From positions 8,494,001 through 8,558,000 of the forward strand of contig NC_135261.1 in assembly GCF_964204865.1 (NCBI RefSeq): DNA of 64,000 nt, written 5' to 3'. This DNA comes from Styela clava (Eukaryota > Chordata > Ascidiacea > Stolidobranchia > Styelidae). This document shows, piece by piece, positions 41,494-55,076 of this stretch (positions within the stretch are counted from its first letter, which is position 1; each line of letters begins with the position of its first letter). Below the pieces are notes generated by a model, which saw nothing but the letters and a program-made list of their open reading frames with translations, was not told the DNA's origin and did no database searches. Position numbers and translations under genes: made by a program.

Positions 41494-44400
41494 ATGGAAA
41501 GAAGAACGACTAACAAAGAACAAAACTCGAATTTTTGCGTTTTCGTTATTTTCATCACAGAAATCCCGTATGCGTTCATAATGGGATTTCATTTGACTGC
41601 ACTGAATTCACTAACGCCTGTAATAAAAGTTTTCATAAACGAAAGTTTCCAAGTAAGTGGCGTTTTTTAATTACCGGAACTGGTGCTTATGTATCTGACC
41701 TGAAGTTTAACCCTGCAATACACGAGTCATATGAAAAAAATACTTCAAGTTGCATAATAAGTCGGTAATTGAGATTGTAGTAATAGAAATAATAGTAATG
41801 ACAGTTAAATCGAGTTGTTTCTTTTAAGATCAATCCTGACCTGCGTCGGATTTGAGTTTAATAAACAAATCTACAAACTAGCACTTAAGCAAGCTATAAA
41901 ATTAATGAATAGGGAAATAAATATGAAGCTTGCCTACTAAAATCTGCAAGAACTGAAATAGCCAAAGGTCGTCTTTGCTTCGACCTGGTTCAGTGAGTAT
42001 TAGTGTTATAAATACCCGAGTTTCACACATGCACTGATACAGATTGCATAGCCGGATGATGTACATCATCATTTATTTTGGGGTGATAGATAAAAGTAAC
42101 GTTAACATAAAATGAAAACTTTTAGCACAGATACGAAGACTACCCTCCAACTTCAACAACAGATTTAATTTTTACTCTCAGTCAGTCGTGCTTGGTATGG
42201 GGATGTTTAGCCGGATCTTTACTGGTTAAAATAATGCTGAGCAAGATCAGGTAGGTTGGAACATTCATTAAACAAATATATTATATTGGTATTGTATACA
42301 ATTTATTATAAGTGAGTGTGCTGTGTCATTATATTTTAAATCGCTATTTATGTGAAGTATATATTAGAATGTGCAACTTATAATAGAAGTAATGTCTGAA
42401 TGCTGAATAGATGATTTAAGTAGTTTACCAAGAATTCTGGCACTAATAGTGAAGATTTTGCAGAGCATATAAATATCTGAATATTATTGTAACTGACCTC
42501 ACGAATAGCAATAAAATGTCCTCTTCTTCATTTTGGTGATACTACAGTCGCTATAGTATAGCGCAGCGGTTCCCAAAGGTTGCGTCGTGACGAGTTGCTA
42601 GGTGCTCCGCGAAAATTAATAGTATATTTTAGATATCGTATTTATTATAAATATTTTTTTTGTTTCTTATTTTAAATGATGTGTATATAAATCAATAAAT
42701 TTATTTTACTTTCTATGTCGTTTACTTCCTGTTACGTAATGTCTGCCTCTATTGTTACGTAACGTAATTTCGTGAGCTGCCGTTTATATATATATCTACT
42801 GAACCGAACCGTTTAGCAAATATGGGTGATTTTTCCAGCATTTTGAAGGACAATCGAGCAGAGATGAGGACGAAGAGTTGACCTTTTGTCTTCATTCCTC
42901 ATGCTACGTGTTTAAAAGCTGTAAAATTGCATAAAGTACACATTAGCGATATCAAAATAGAGTTTTATTCGAAAAACTACATTTTTTTCGCGTAAGTGCG
43001 CCGTGAATATAGCGTAAAGTCTGGCGCCGAATGTCGCCCACTCGGGTTCAAATTCAGTTGCCTTGCATCTTTTACTTTTTACGGTCGATCACTCATTGCT
43101 ATATAGTTAAATAGGCGATGTTCTATTTTATGCGAACAGGTCCCAGGGGACGCGGTAGATCTCATACGGAACAGGAGTAGGTAAAATATTGCGGTAGATT
43201 TCATGCTATAGCAGGAACACCTTCTTGATGTTTCTATATTGCGTATTTATTATCTTACGAAGAAAAATACGCGGCACTCTCATCGACCAACGTTCATATA
43301 TTCCAAAGAACCGGTCGAACGTCAAATATTCATAAGGAATAATATTCAGCGATGAATTTGAATTTTTATATATAAGTTATTCCCGATACATGCAATAAAT
43401 CTTTTTTTTTTCATTTTCATTTGACTTTACGTTAATATATTATTCATTGCAGCTATTTTCACAACGCCTGACATGAATCTGTGCCAGTCGGGTAGATTTT
43501 GAATGATGCTTGTTAAATATACTTTTATTTTGTTTACACAGTCGGAAGATGGCTATCCTGCTCGTTCATATATTGTTCATATTATCTTCAGTGTTGATGG
43601 GTCCTATTGCAAAATATTATCATTCGTACGAAAGTCTTATTGTTGGAAGATTCTTGAACGGGGTAGCGAGGTCTATTGGATTTTCAGCAGTATTAGTATT
43701 CATTGCCGAAACAACGTGTAGATCGAGACTTGGATTTTACCAAAGTCCGCTTTCCACGATGCAGTTTGTATCGTGTGCAGTGGGGATTAGTGTTGGACAT
43801 GCTAAGGTAAATCTAAAATCTAACCCGCTACATTTCTTCACGGGATAACGATAATGATCGCACCAAACTAAATATTTTGAGCAGATCTGTACAGTTGTTC
43901 ACTTTTGAAATAGATCAAAATTACCATAAATATAAAAGCTTGCAATCTCCGATGCATAATGAGAGGAAATTTCGATGTTCTCAATGATTCATTATTATCA
44001 TAGTCATAACGTAGATAATGTTAAAATCCTACAAATACCAATGATATTCGCGTTATTTATAGAGCGTTTGCTATGTAGTAATATTCAGTCATATATTATC
44101 TACACTTTACAGCAACCTTCATTAGGTCTCGCGCCGATTTAATAAATTTTCCACTTTATTCAATCTTTACATATAAACACGGTATAATATTGATATTAAT
44201 TAATATTTATCATGTTTACAGGCTTTAGGAACTGCCCAATTATGGATGTGGATAATGTGTGTTCCAATTTTAGCTTCTCTCTTATACATCGTTTGTTGGC
44301 CTGTAATCACTGAAACACCAGTATACCTACTCAAGCATAAGGGACGGAGTGGAGCACTTCTTGTGATGAAGAAATTGCGGGCAGGTATAACAATATTTTC

Positions 44401-46488
44401 GATCGTGCACCGCGAACTAGCGTTGGTGTATTAAAATGAATTACTTGCAGAGTTTCCTAATAAAATATTTTCTTCCGGGTAGCTAAAAAGTAAATATTGG
44501 GGTGAAAATAATGTATACCAAATATAGGTTGTTAAAGAAGGAAGAATATTGTAGCAGGTCAGGAAACATTGCTTAGTTTTTTCATCAACTTTGCTCATCA
44601 GATTATGCCTGATAAATAGTTTAGTTGGACATTCTTACCTATGGCAATTCCTAATTTATAACGTTGTGGAGATTGTCATAATATTAATAAAGGGCAATAG
44701 CGACCATATATTTCGAAACTGATCACATAAAGCAAAGACAGCAGTGGTCGGCAAACTTTATGTATTCGCGGGTCAAATATCTCTCGCGGGCTTCTCACAG
44801 CAATATGTGCTTTCGAACCTACACACTTCACGTTTTACACTGTCGCACAGATGAGCAGCTCGGGGTCGAATTTTGTTTTTTCAATGACACGTTTAACATC
44901 AAATACCTCAATAACTGTGATGTTGACCTGGCATATCAAGCAAACTAGTTTTGAAATGCGCGATAAGCATAAGCACTTCGGAAAGTTCGGCCCTCGTCGT
45001 AAACTTCCCTTCGTTTCCCAGACATTTTTAAATTTTTCAATTACAATCAACGATTGGACGTTCATCAAATAAACGACTTACAACTGATACTACTTGTTAT
45101 AAAACAAGCGATGAACAGCGGCACTTGTTACCACATAAATCCATGTGGATACAATAACATTTAGAATCAATTTTTGTTTAATGAATTAAAATCGCTCAAG
45201 GGCCGCAAAAAATTTGTTTGTGGGCCACATTTGGCCCGCGGACCGCAGTGTGCCGACCCCCGCTCTACAGTATTGAATAGTCCATAGTGATCTGTTGTCT
45301 GTTTTATTTCATTTTGCTCAAGTCATATAGGTGCTCTCGTGGAGTCCAATATAAATGTTTATATAAAGGGAAGTATTCACGTTTTAATGTTATAACAGCT
45401 GATGTCAATCACGAGTTTGAAGTTTTAGAAGAAGAATCCAAATGCGATGCTGGAGAAACCGAGATGGCTCTTATGACTCTTCTACGATCTCCTCATTACC
45501 GATTTCAATTTTTTGTAACCATCATTACAATGTGCTCACCACAGTTCGGAGGAGTTCAGGTCGGTGGAGATATTTTAATTTTATTTTTAGTAATCGGGTT
45601 GAAGTTTCAACCATCCCTCCAATAAATCATCAGAGTTTATGTAACGGGAATATCACCAAACAGCCTATACATTACAATGACACACTGTCATTAAACTAGT
45701 TGATTTTATATAATTACTTGTCTATATTGCAACTTGATTAGATTCTGATAAAACCGTATTTGACTGTACATTCACTATTGAAATAGTTTTACACAGTTTC
45801 ACATATTATTTTTATTCTGTACTTATCGTTCCAGGCCATCACCATGTATTCAAATTCTGTGCTTCTAAATGCCGGAGTTGCCGAGGAGTACGTTACGTTG
45901 GTGTCAATGGGACTATTTCTTCAGTGCATTTTGGCATTTGCTGTTTCCTCTCCATTGCAGAAAAAGTTTGGAACAAAGAAAGTACTTGTTTTCGGTCTAT
46001 TCATCGTATCTTCGAGTTATACTTTGTTCATTGTCTCAGATAAACTTCGTTTCAAATATCCGAGTTTAAATTTGCTTGTAATTGTCAGCATGTTTTTGAC
46101 GGTTTCTGGTCTTCAGATCGGTCCATTGTTTTCTATAACTGCTTTGCCGTCTGAACTGACAACAGCAAGCAGCAGACCCACTATCATTTTCTACAGCCAA
46201 TGTACGTTCTGGATTTTGGGGGGAATAATTTCCTTTGTATTTCCCTATTCTAGCGAGCCATGGGGTTCATTTTCGTTGATTCCATTTCTCGTTCTCATAA
46301 CTATGCTCATACCATTCGCCATGTTTGTAATACCGGAGACGCATAGAAGAACCTCAGTTGCGATTCAGAGGTCATTTCGAAAAAAGTCACTGCAATCCGC
46401 ATCAGCAATTTTCAATATAAGCTTCAACAGGAGTCAGAGTGATGTAAAACTTGGAGAGATGAAAGAAAATGAATGCCAAGATGCTTGA
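41494..46488 (+). CDS. SLC2-like sugar porter (MFS), copy 1, 6 exons
   Basis: Predicted twelve-helix plasma-membrane transporter of the SLC2/sugar porter family. Exons: 41494-41652, 42126-42250, 43542-43806, 44222-44384, 45399-45559, 45835-46488; all GT-AG and in phase, 508 codons, the usual family length. Recognisable pieces: an RSRKM loop between helices 2 and 3 (GRK motif), VGRFLNGVARSIG in helix 4, TETPVYLL after helix 6 (PESPR motif), FGGVQAITMYS in helix 7 (GINAIFYYS in GLUTs) and IPETHRR at the end (PETKG). Missing: the QLS triplet before helix 7 and the GPxPW motif of helix 10 (here IGPLFSITALPSE), both tied to hexose binding in GLUTs. The substrate is therefore unknown. The start follows AAAA and matches that of copy 2. 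Introns 2 and 4 hold hAT-type elements. Confidence 0.88.
42564..43035. mobile_element. hAT-type MITE in intron 2 of SLC2-like copy 1
   Basis: Starts GCAGCGGTTCCCAA and shares GACGAGTTGCTA and TGTCGTTTACTTCCTGTTACG with the family of 36161-36679, in the opposite orientation. The far end is worn and no clean target duplication is seen. Confidence 0.65.
44742..45262. mobile_element. hAT-type element in intron 4 of SLC2-like copy 1
   Basis: Ends CAGTGGTCGGCAAAC and GTGTGCCGACCCCCG. Subterminal GGCCCGCGGACCGC. Copies 2 and 3 of the gene lack it at the same place (AAAGCAAATAATCTAC and AAAAAGAATCTACAG), so it is an insertion. The target duplication is not clean. Confidence 0.7.
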
Positions 46489-48367
46489 ATGATGTTCTCT
46501 GTTTGTTTGTTTATTTCATTTATTGAAAGAAGCAATTTGAACTGATCGGAGCCAACTTCATCCGATAGCTAGTCGCACTTCGGAATTACAGTATGTCTTT
46601 CAGGATAAAAACCCACGTGGAGATGTAGGAAGTTCAATTATCAATTTATCAATCTTCAATCAGACTCCCGTACCCAAAACTTGACATGACAATACATTAC
46701 ATAATATCGTGTAAATAGCTCGATGAATATCATATGATTAGTGTATAAATATCAATTTAAATCACGTTGCATTGACATCTATTAGTGAGGATTAACTACT
46801 GTAACAAGTTAAGGTTCTTTTGTTTTCGGGAGACTTGAAGATAAGATCGCATTGACGTGGTGATCATATTTTTCAACAGAGGGCGAAGGGGGCAACCGCC
46901 CCGGGCAGCACGTTGTAGGAGGCAGCAGAGCCATGCTGTGAAGTGAGGTACAAATTTCGCAAACAGCGAATAATCAATTTGTTTTGATTCGATTGCTTCA
47001 AGATAGTACCAACTATAACGTTTAATATTTAAAAGTAAATTCTATTGATAATTGTGAGGGCCTAAAATTGAGCTTCAATTGGAAAGAAAAAAATGCTGTT
47101 TGAGTAAATCATTTTTGCAAAGGGTTTAATGATGGGCTAAATAAAAAAAGTCATCGTCAAAATTGAATGCGACTTCATCAGACGAGGTACAAATTTCGCA
47201 AACAGCGATTATTCCAAGATAGTTTCAACGCAGGTCGAAATTCAGCAGCAAAGTTGCCAAAACTTTAAATGAGGTTGTATACATGAATGCTGCATGGGAA
47301 ATGACACCTTGTGGCATGAGATAAGCTTGATTATACGCTCTCTAATCAGAACCCTTTCTTGTGACATTAGTCGAATAGATGTGATAAAACACGGTGAAAT
47401 ACTCGCGGGCGTTTGGGATTGGGGAAATTGTGCGAATAGATACCGGTGAGATGTACGCAGGAGCTGTGGAAATAACAGGGCCACGGGGTTACACACGGTT
47501 TATGAAATATATATAATGCCCATTCACATTCCCAGACGAGTTTTTAAGTTAAAAGCAACGCTTTCAACCTTTAGCAAATTCATACCATAAGGTTTTGCAA
47601 CTTATTCTAATATCAAGAAGATACATTGCATATATTTGAAATTCAATTTTGTTAATTTCAGCAAAAGATAATGCTCAGAGATAGCTTATAACGTTTTGCT
47701 CATTATGACACCTTGTTATTAACTCATGACGTTTGCCGCAAATGGATTCAACTAAATTTTTGTATGACGCAATCAACGGAATAACGATCCGTATCTAATT
47801 AAATTCAAAACTTTTTGTGCAACCTCCCAATAGAGACCACTTACATTTTCAATGCGCCAACAGCACCAAAAGTGTAACAAATAGTACTTTAGGACAATAT
47901 TGCATGGAAATCATAGTTCTATTGTTGACAAAATCATTTCCAACGGCATATATTTCTCACAATTTTTAGATAGTGTTACTTAAAGCAGATCTTAACTCTT
48001 AACTGATGTTTAACCGCAGAACGGTCCAACAGCAAGCATCTACGTTCATGGTATTTCTGATTTACAAAAAGCAGCCTCGAGGGAACATGAATTCTGATGT
48101 TAGCATTCAAAGCCAAGGTCAAGTTGGTTTATTATTATTATACTAACGCAATTTTTTGATTAATATCACTCCATTTTAGCAAACAATGCGGCCTCGTGGT
48201 GTGATGGAATTTCAATTTCAAGATTAAGCTTATTAAAAGTTGTTTGTTATGTTTGTTTGTTAATGTTTGAAGTTTGTTTTCTTCGCGTGCTGGATACTTG
48301 GAAATTTTAAATATAGGTTTCAATAAATTAACAGTAAATAAATTTATTTTACAAGCATTGTGGAAAA
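46489..48367. other. spacer between SLC2-like copies 1 and 2
   Basis: 3' flank of copy 1 (to about 46880, also found behind copies 2 and 3), a GGGCAGCACGTTGTAGG patch shared with about 56175, then copied GMPPA downstream spacer (about 47090-47480) and copied SLC2-like upstream region (from about 47755). No gene seen. Confidence 0.6.
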
Positions 48368-51221
48368 ATGGAAAGGAGAACGACTAACAAAGAACAAAAC
48401 TCGAATTTTTGCGTTTTTGTTATTTTCATCACAGAAATCCCGTATGCGTTCATAATTGGATTTCATTTGACGGCACTGAATTCATTAACGCCTGTAATAA
48501 AAGTTTTCATAAACGAAAGTTTCCAGGTAAGTGGCGTTTTTGAATTACCGGTACTGGTGCTTATGTATCTGACCTGAAGTTTAACCCTGCAATAAACGAG
48601 TCATATGAAAAAAATACTTCAAGTTGCATAATAAGCAGATAATTGAGATTGTAGTAATAGAAATAATAGTAATGACAGTTAATCGAGTTGTTTCTATCAG
48701 GATCAATCCCGGCCTTCGTCCTATTGGAGTTTGATAAACGAATCGACAAACAAACACTATTCTGAGATAAGCAAGCCATAAAATTATTAAATAGGGGGAA
48801 TATATGAAGCTTGCTTACTAAAACCTGCAAGAACGGAAATAAACAAATGTCGAAACCTGGTTCAGTGAGCATCAGTGATATAAATACCCGAGTTTCACAC
48901 ATGCACTGATACAGATTGCATAGTCGGATGATGCTCACATGACACATCTTTATTAAGTGATAAATAAAAGTAACGTTCACAAAAATAAAAATTGTCAGCA
49001 CAGATACGAAGACTACCCACCAACTTCTACGACAGATTTAATTTTTACTCTCAGTCAGTCGTGCTTGGTATGGGGATGTTTAGTCGGATCTTTACTGGTT
49101 AAAATAATGCTGAGCAAGTTCAGGTAGGTTGGAGCATTCATTAACCAAATTTAATATATATATTGATATTGTATATAATTTATTATGAGTGTTTCTGTAT
49201 GTTATGCAATTAGAGTTTGAATCGCTATTTATGTAAAGTATTCATTAGAATGCGCAACCTATAATAGAAATAATGTCTGAATGCTGAATAGATGATTCGA
49301 GTAATTTATTAAGAATTCTGGCACTACTGAATTTAGCAAATCATGTGAACATCGAAATATTTTTAAATTGTTACTTTCAACTAAACCGCCTTCATAGATA
49401 TTCGCATTCCGGCGTAACAATGGCAATATTGTTCTCTCAAAATTGGGACAGGTACAAACGGCGGGGAGAAAGATAAAGTCCCGAATTCACTTCTTAATTT
49501 AACATAGGTCGGCGATATGAACGCATATCTCCCATGAATATAAAGCCAAACTCCGACGCTCACCGTGGAGTAATATTTGGTCTTTGTAAAAAAGGAGAAC
49601 GGGCTGAAATAGCTCACCAACATTAGAATGTCTACCGCTTTGGATATCTGTTGTATATATACTAAAAATACCCGATATTCGACAATTCGTAAAAATATTC
49701 GAATCATTCGACCTGATGAAATAAATTCTATTTTGCCCTTCCATGCGATCTGTAATTACGCCAGGAATCTGGCGAAACGCGTGGTAGTCCAAACACTGAT
49801 GCATAATAGCCATTTGTTTGCGCTCGACTATCGCACATTTCGGAAATGATAGTTTGTAAAGCGGAAACAACATGTGTTTAAATATAGACGAAATTATTGG
49901 GAGGCGACAAACTCTTTAATGTTTCCATATTGCGTATTTATTATCTTATCAAGTGAAATACGCGGCACTCTCATCGACCAACGTTCATATTTATATTCCA
50001 AAGAACCTGTCGAACGTCAAATTTTTGTAATGAATAATATTCGGCTATGGATTTGAATTTTCCTATATTACAACTTATTCCCGATACATGCAATTTTTTT
50101 TCTCATTTTCACCTTTCTTTGCGTTAATATAATAATCTTTGCAGCTATTTTCACATCGCCTAAAATGAATCTGTACAAACCGGGTACATTTTATATGATA
50201 TAACGCTTGTTAAATATACTTTTGTTTTGTTTACAGTCGGAAGATGGTTATCCTGCTCGTTCACATATTGTTCATATTATCTTCAGTGATGATGGGCCCT
50301 ATTGCAAAATATTATCATTCGTACGAAAGTCTTATTGTTGGAAGATTCTTGAACGGGGTAGCGAGGTCTATTGGATTTCTAGCAGTATTAGTATTCATTG
50401 CCGAAACAACATGTAGATCGCGACTTGGATTTTACCAAAGTCCGCTTTCCACGATGCAGTTTGTATCGTGTGCAGTGGGGATTAGTGTTGGACATGCTAA
50501 GGTAAATCTGAAACCCACTACATTTCTGTTCTGAATAACGATAAAATGGTTACACTAAACTAATATTTTGTGCAGATATAAACAGTTGCTCACTTTTTAA
50601 ATTAGGCCAAAAGAAAATCAAATTTATTACCATAAGGTTATTATAAATATATATAAATGCCTGCAATCTCCATTGCATAACGAGAGGAAATTTCACGTTC
50701 TTCAATGTTCGCAATGATTAGTTATTATTAACGTGTATAATGTCAAAATTCTACAAATTCCAATGACATTCTCGTTATTTATTGGGTTTGCTATTTAGTA
50801 ATAATTTGATAAATTTTCCATTTCATTCAATTCTGTGCATATATAATATAGTATTGGCATTAATTAATATTAATCATGTTTATAGGCTTTAGGAACTCCC
50901 CAACTATGGATGTGGATGATGTGTGTTCCAATTTTAGCTTCTCTCTTATACATCGTTTGTTGGCCCGTGATCACTAATACACCAGCATACCTACTCAAGC
51001 ATGAGAAGCGGATTGCATCACTTCTTGCGATGAAGAAATTGCGAGCAGGTATAATAATAATTTTGAGCGTGCTCCGCAAACTAGCTTTGATGTATTAAAA
51101 TAACTACTACTCAGAGTTTCCTAATAAAATATATTTTTCCGGGTAGCTAATAAGTAAATAATGGGGAGAAAAAAATTTATACCAAATCTAGGTTGTTGAA
51201 AGAGAAGGAATGGCGATAAAT

Positions 51222-51259
<38 letters not shown>

Positions 51260-54200
51260 TGTCAGGACACATTGCTTAGTTTTCTATCAACTTTATTAAT
51301 CACATTATGCCTAATTAACAGTTGGACATTCTTACTTATATGGCAATTCCTAATTTGTAACGTCGTGGAGTTTGTCATGATATTAAAAAGCAATAGCGAC
51401 CATTTATTTCGACACTGATCACGAAAAGCAAATAATCTACGGTATTGAATACTCCAGCGCGTCTCAACCGATGGTCCGCGGCCCACTGGTGGGCCGCCAA
51501 GCATATAATGGTGGGCCGCGAACTCGTTGCCAGATTATTCGTATTTTTCTATATATATATTTTGTGTTGAAATTAAAATTATTGCGAATTTTTAAAATGA
51601 TAGCAATACTTTCTAATGAAGATCCCAGTAGGTTCCATCAATTCAGGCACTCGAACGTAACTATAGGATGCGTCTGTGGCCACCCATGTCATTCATTATA
51701 CGTGGTGGTATTCGAAAATAGGAAGGTTTCTATTTTCCTTAAGTACGAAAATACGAACAGAAAATTAATTATTATCGAGCAGTTTACCACACATTTTATG
51801 TCCCCAGATTTCCGTGGTATTTTAGGTAAGCTTTTTTTTTCAGGTCGGCGCATCATTGAGTTATGTTGAATAAAATTAATATACGGTTTAGAAAGCTGGT
51901 ATCGGTCATGGATTTGAATATTTTACGCAATAGAAAATCATCATTATAAAAGTCGATACTTTTAACTATCATTATCAAAATTATATGTCGAAAAGCGGAA
52001 AAAAAATAAACTATTTTGAGTATCGTAACAATTACGGCTTTACATAATTTTCACGTTTTGGACGTACTGGAAATCAATGCGTAAACAGGAAGCCTTGCAA
52101 TGGAATGGCGGCAATGCCCACCACGCAACCGTGCAAGATTGTCGCAGCCATATGCGCGCACGCTCGCACAGAAGATACCATGGCGATTCTGTTTTATCGT
52201 CATTACAATACGTGAAAACGCAGAAAATCGTTTGAAGATTCCAAGGATTGTCAATGGGACAAATTTTTAGTCCCACCCCATCCCATAGCAATTAATGCCT
52301 TTTCCATACCAACCCATTCCATGGGATTTCTTCCCCTTGGAATACAAATCAATAAAAAACAAGAGAGCTATGTTTAAATATATGGACACGTAGAATAAAA
52401 CGAAATATATTATCATCACTTCACCGAAAACCATAGAGTATCCTGCACGAACAGTGAACAGTGAAACAGCTACATTACTATGGTAACTGTCTTACTAGTA
52501 CCGGTACCCAGTACGACACAGTTTACCTATTTCAAACAAGCCCCCATATTAAAAGAAATTAATCATAACTGTGACTGCAAGCCCCGCTTTGGGCCTCCAT
52601 ATCGACACTGTTACAGGTACACGGATTTCCCAGTTTCTTTCGCGATTCTGTTCAACTTCAATTGAAATACCAACTAATTAGAGTTATCACGGTATCATAA
52701 CAGTAAATACCGCAGTCTACAAATATATGTGCACCAAGCGAAGCAGTAGTTCACAACAATACGCGTACCGGTAACCTCAAGAATCTTCCGAGTTTCTTGA
52801 GCAAGAATTTTCAGAATCGGCCGTCACGCTTGGCAGAACAAAAATGGTGTTCCCATGATTAAAATGTAATACATCGAAAATAATATTGAAATATTAAATC
52901 TCATATGATTCTAAGAAAATTTGAAAATAATATAAAAGTAATAGCCTTCTAGGAAAAAATTCCATCTTTAACCACTGAAAATTTCAAAGCAAATAGTACA
53001 GTAATCAATGAGAAAAACGATTTTTTCATCACGATACTAAGATGAATACAATAAGAACAAGACAACAAATAATGAAAAACGACCCTTTTGTTCGTGCGGC
53101 GCACTCACACGAAAAAATTCTGTTTTTAATTAAAACGTAATTTTGGGATCGTTTTTGTGTGCTTTATGCATTTTGAAGTTAGTAAACATGTAGTCTTAAG
53201 GAATAAAGGCAAAAAGTCAACTCTTTTTTCCCTATCTGCCCGTTTTTTTTTTTTAATGCTCAAAACAATCACTAATGTTCGCGGTTCAGCAGATGAATAA
53301 ACTGCAAGTCAAACGAAATCCAGTCAAACGAAATCCATAACAAAATGTTTTACCATCAATTCCCCCAAAATCCTACGGTATTTCGTGTCCCACGTGTCCC
53401 TTAGGAAATACAAATGTGTGCTGTCCCATCCCATCCAATAAGACGTATTCCATGGCCAAGCCTGAAGATTTCCTTCGAATACGAAACACCCACCGGTAAG
53501 CTAAAAGTGACTATTATTCGAAAATATATTTGAATACTTAGAACTTGCTTTGATATTCAAATATTCGATTTGTTTTGGACAACCCTGTGTCGACTTATTG
53601 AAGTTATTGTAGCCGCTGAAAAAAATCCTTAATAAATTTGGCCGCGATATGAAAAAGGCTGAGAAGCACTTGAATAGTGACCACTTGTCTATTTTTTTTT
53701 TTCATTTTGCAGGTATATAGATGCTCTCGTTGAGTAAAATATGAATGTTTATATAAAATAGAAGTATTCTCGTTTTATTGTGATAACAGCTAATGTCAAT
53801 GACGAGTTTGAAGTTTTGGAAGAAGAATCAAAATGCGATGCTGGAGAAACCGAGATGCCTCTTATGACGCTTCTACGATCTCCTCATTACCGATTCCAAT
53901 TTTTTGTAACCATCATTGCAATGATCTCACCACAGTTCGGAGGAGTTCAGGTCGGTGGAGATATTTTAATTTAATTTTTAATAATCGGGTTGAAGTTACA
54001 ACCATATATCTAATAAATCCACAGAGTTTACAAAACGGGAATATCACCAAACAGAGATTGGATGACAATATCACACTTAAATAAACAGTATTTTGCTGTG
54101 ATTGTCCTGTCAATATTGATGTAGTTTTACACATTTTTACATTTCATTCTGTATTTAATGTTCCAGGTCATTACTATGTATTCAAATTCTGTGCTTCTAA

Positions 54201-54820
54201 ATGCCGGAGTTGCCGAGGAGTACGTTACGTTGGTGTCAATGGGACTATTTCTTCAGTGCATTTTGGCATTTGCTGTTTCCTCTCCATTGCAGAAAAAGTT
54301 TGGCACAAAGAAAGTACTGGTTTTCGGTCTATTCATCGTATCTTCGAGTTATATTTTGTTCATTGTCTCAGATAAACTTCGTTTCAAATATCCGAGTTTA
54401 AATTTGCTTGTGATTGTCAGCATGTTTTTGATGGTTTTTGGTCTTCAGATCGGTCCATTGTTTTCTATAGCTGCCTTGCCGTCTGAACTGACAACTGCAA
54501 GCAGCAGATCCACTGTCATTTTCTATAGCCAATGTACGTTCTGGATTTTGGGGGGGATAATTTCCTTTGTATTTCCCTATTCTATCGAGTCATGGGGTTC
54601 ATTTTCGCTGATTCCATTTCTCGTTCTCACAACTATGGTTATACCATTCGCTATGTTTGTTATACCGGAGACGCATAGAAGAACCTCAGTTGCCATTCAG
54701 AGGTCATTTACAAAAAAATCACTGCAATCCGTATCAGAAATTTTTAATATAAGCTTCAACGGGTCTCAGAGTGATGTAAAACTTGGAGAGATGAAAGTAA
54801 ATGAATGTCAAGATGCTTGA
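48368..54820 (+). CDS. SLC2-like sugar porter (MFS), copy 2, 6 exons
   Basis: Tandem paralogue of the gene at 41494 with identical exon sizes and phases: 48368-48526, 48999-49123, 50237-50501, 50886-51048, 53790-53950, 54167-54820 (159, 125, 265, 163, 161, 654 nt; 508 codons). No frame break is seen and all splice sites are GT-AG, so it should be functional. I count one change in the 53-residue first exon and about 16 in the 217-residue last exon against copy 1, scattered over helices and the cytoplasmic tail. The family motifs are as in copy 1, including the lack of QLS and GPxPW. Intron 4 has grown to 2.7 kb through a nested hAT-type insertion. The stretch 49381-49915 in intron 2 has no counterpart in copy 1 and is unrecognised. 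Confidence 0.88.
51222..51259. repeat. (AGT)n microsatellite
   Basis: About 12 uninterrupted GTA/AGT units in intron 4 of SLC2-like copy 2; absent at the same place in copy 1. Confidence 0.95.
51454..53670. mobile_element. 2.2-kb hAT-type element in intron 4 of SLC2-like copy 2
   Basis: Ends CAGCGCGTCTCAACC and GGCTGAGAAGCACT. Flanked by TGAATACT (51446-51453) and TGAATAGT (53671-53678). Copy 1 keeps the empty site (TATTGAATAGTCCATAG). It contains other repeats, including a fragment of the AGCGGTTCCC family at about 53085-53310. No convincing transposase frame. Confidence 0.75.
53085..53310 (+). mobile_element. fragment of the AGCGGTTCCC hAT-type MITE
   Basis: TTGTTCGTGCGGCGCACTC and AAGGAATAAAGGCAAAAAGT match internal parts of the elements at 36161 and 63370. 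Both ends are lost. It is nested in the larger element. Confidence 0.65.
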
Positions 54821-55076
54821 AGGATGTTCTCTGTTTGTTTGTTTATTTGATTTATTGAAAGAAAGCAATTTGAACTGATTAAAGCCAACTTTATTCGATA
54901 GCTATTTGCACTTTGGCATTACAGTATGTCTTTTGAGATTAATATCCACGTGGAGATGTAGGAAGTTTGATTATCACATTTTCGATCTTCAATCAGGCTC
55001 CCGTACCCAAAACCTGACATGACAATACATTACATAATATTGTGTATATAGCTTGATGCATATCATATGATTAGTA

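Noticed and set aside
49499-49873. 124-codon minus-strand frame in intron 2 of SLC2-like copy 2
   Set aside because: No recognisable motif, lies inside a stretch absent from copy 1, and overlaps another frame on the same strand. Possibly part of an insertion; not called as a gene.
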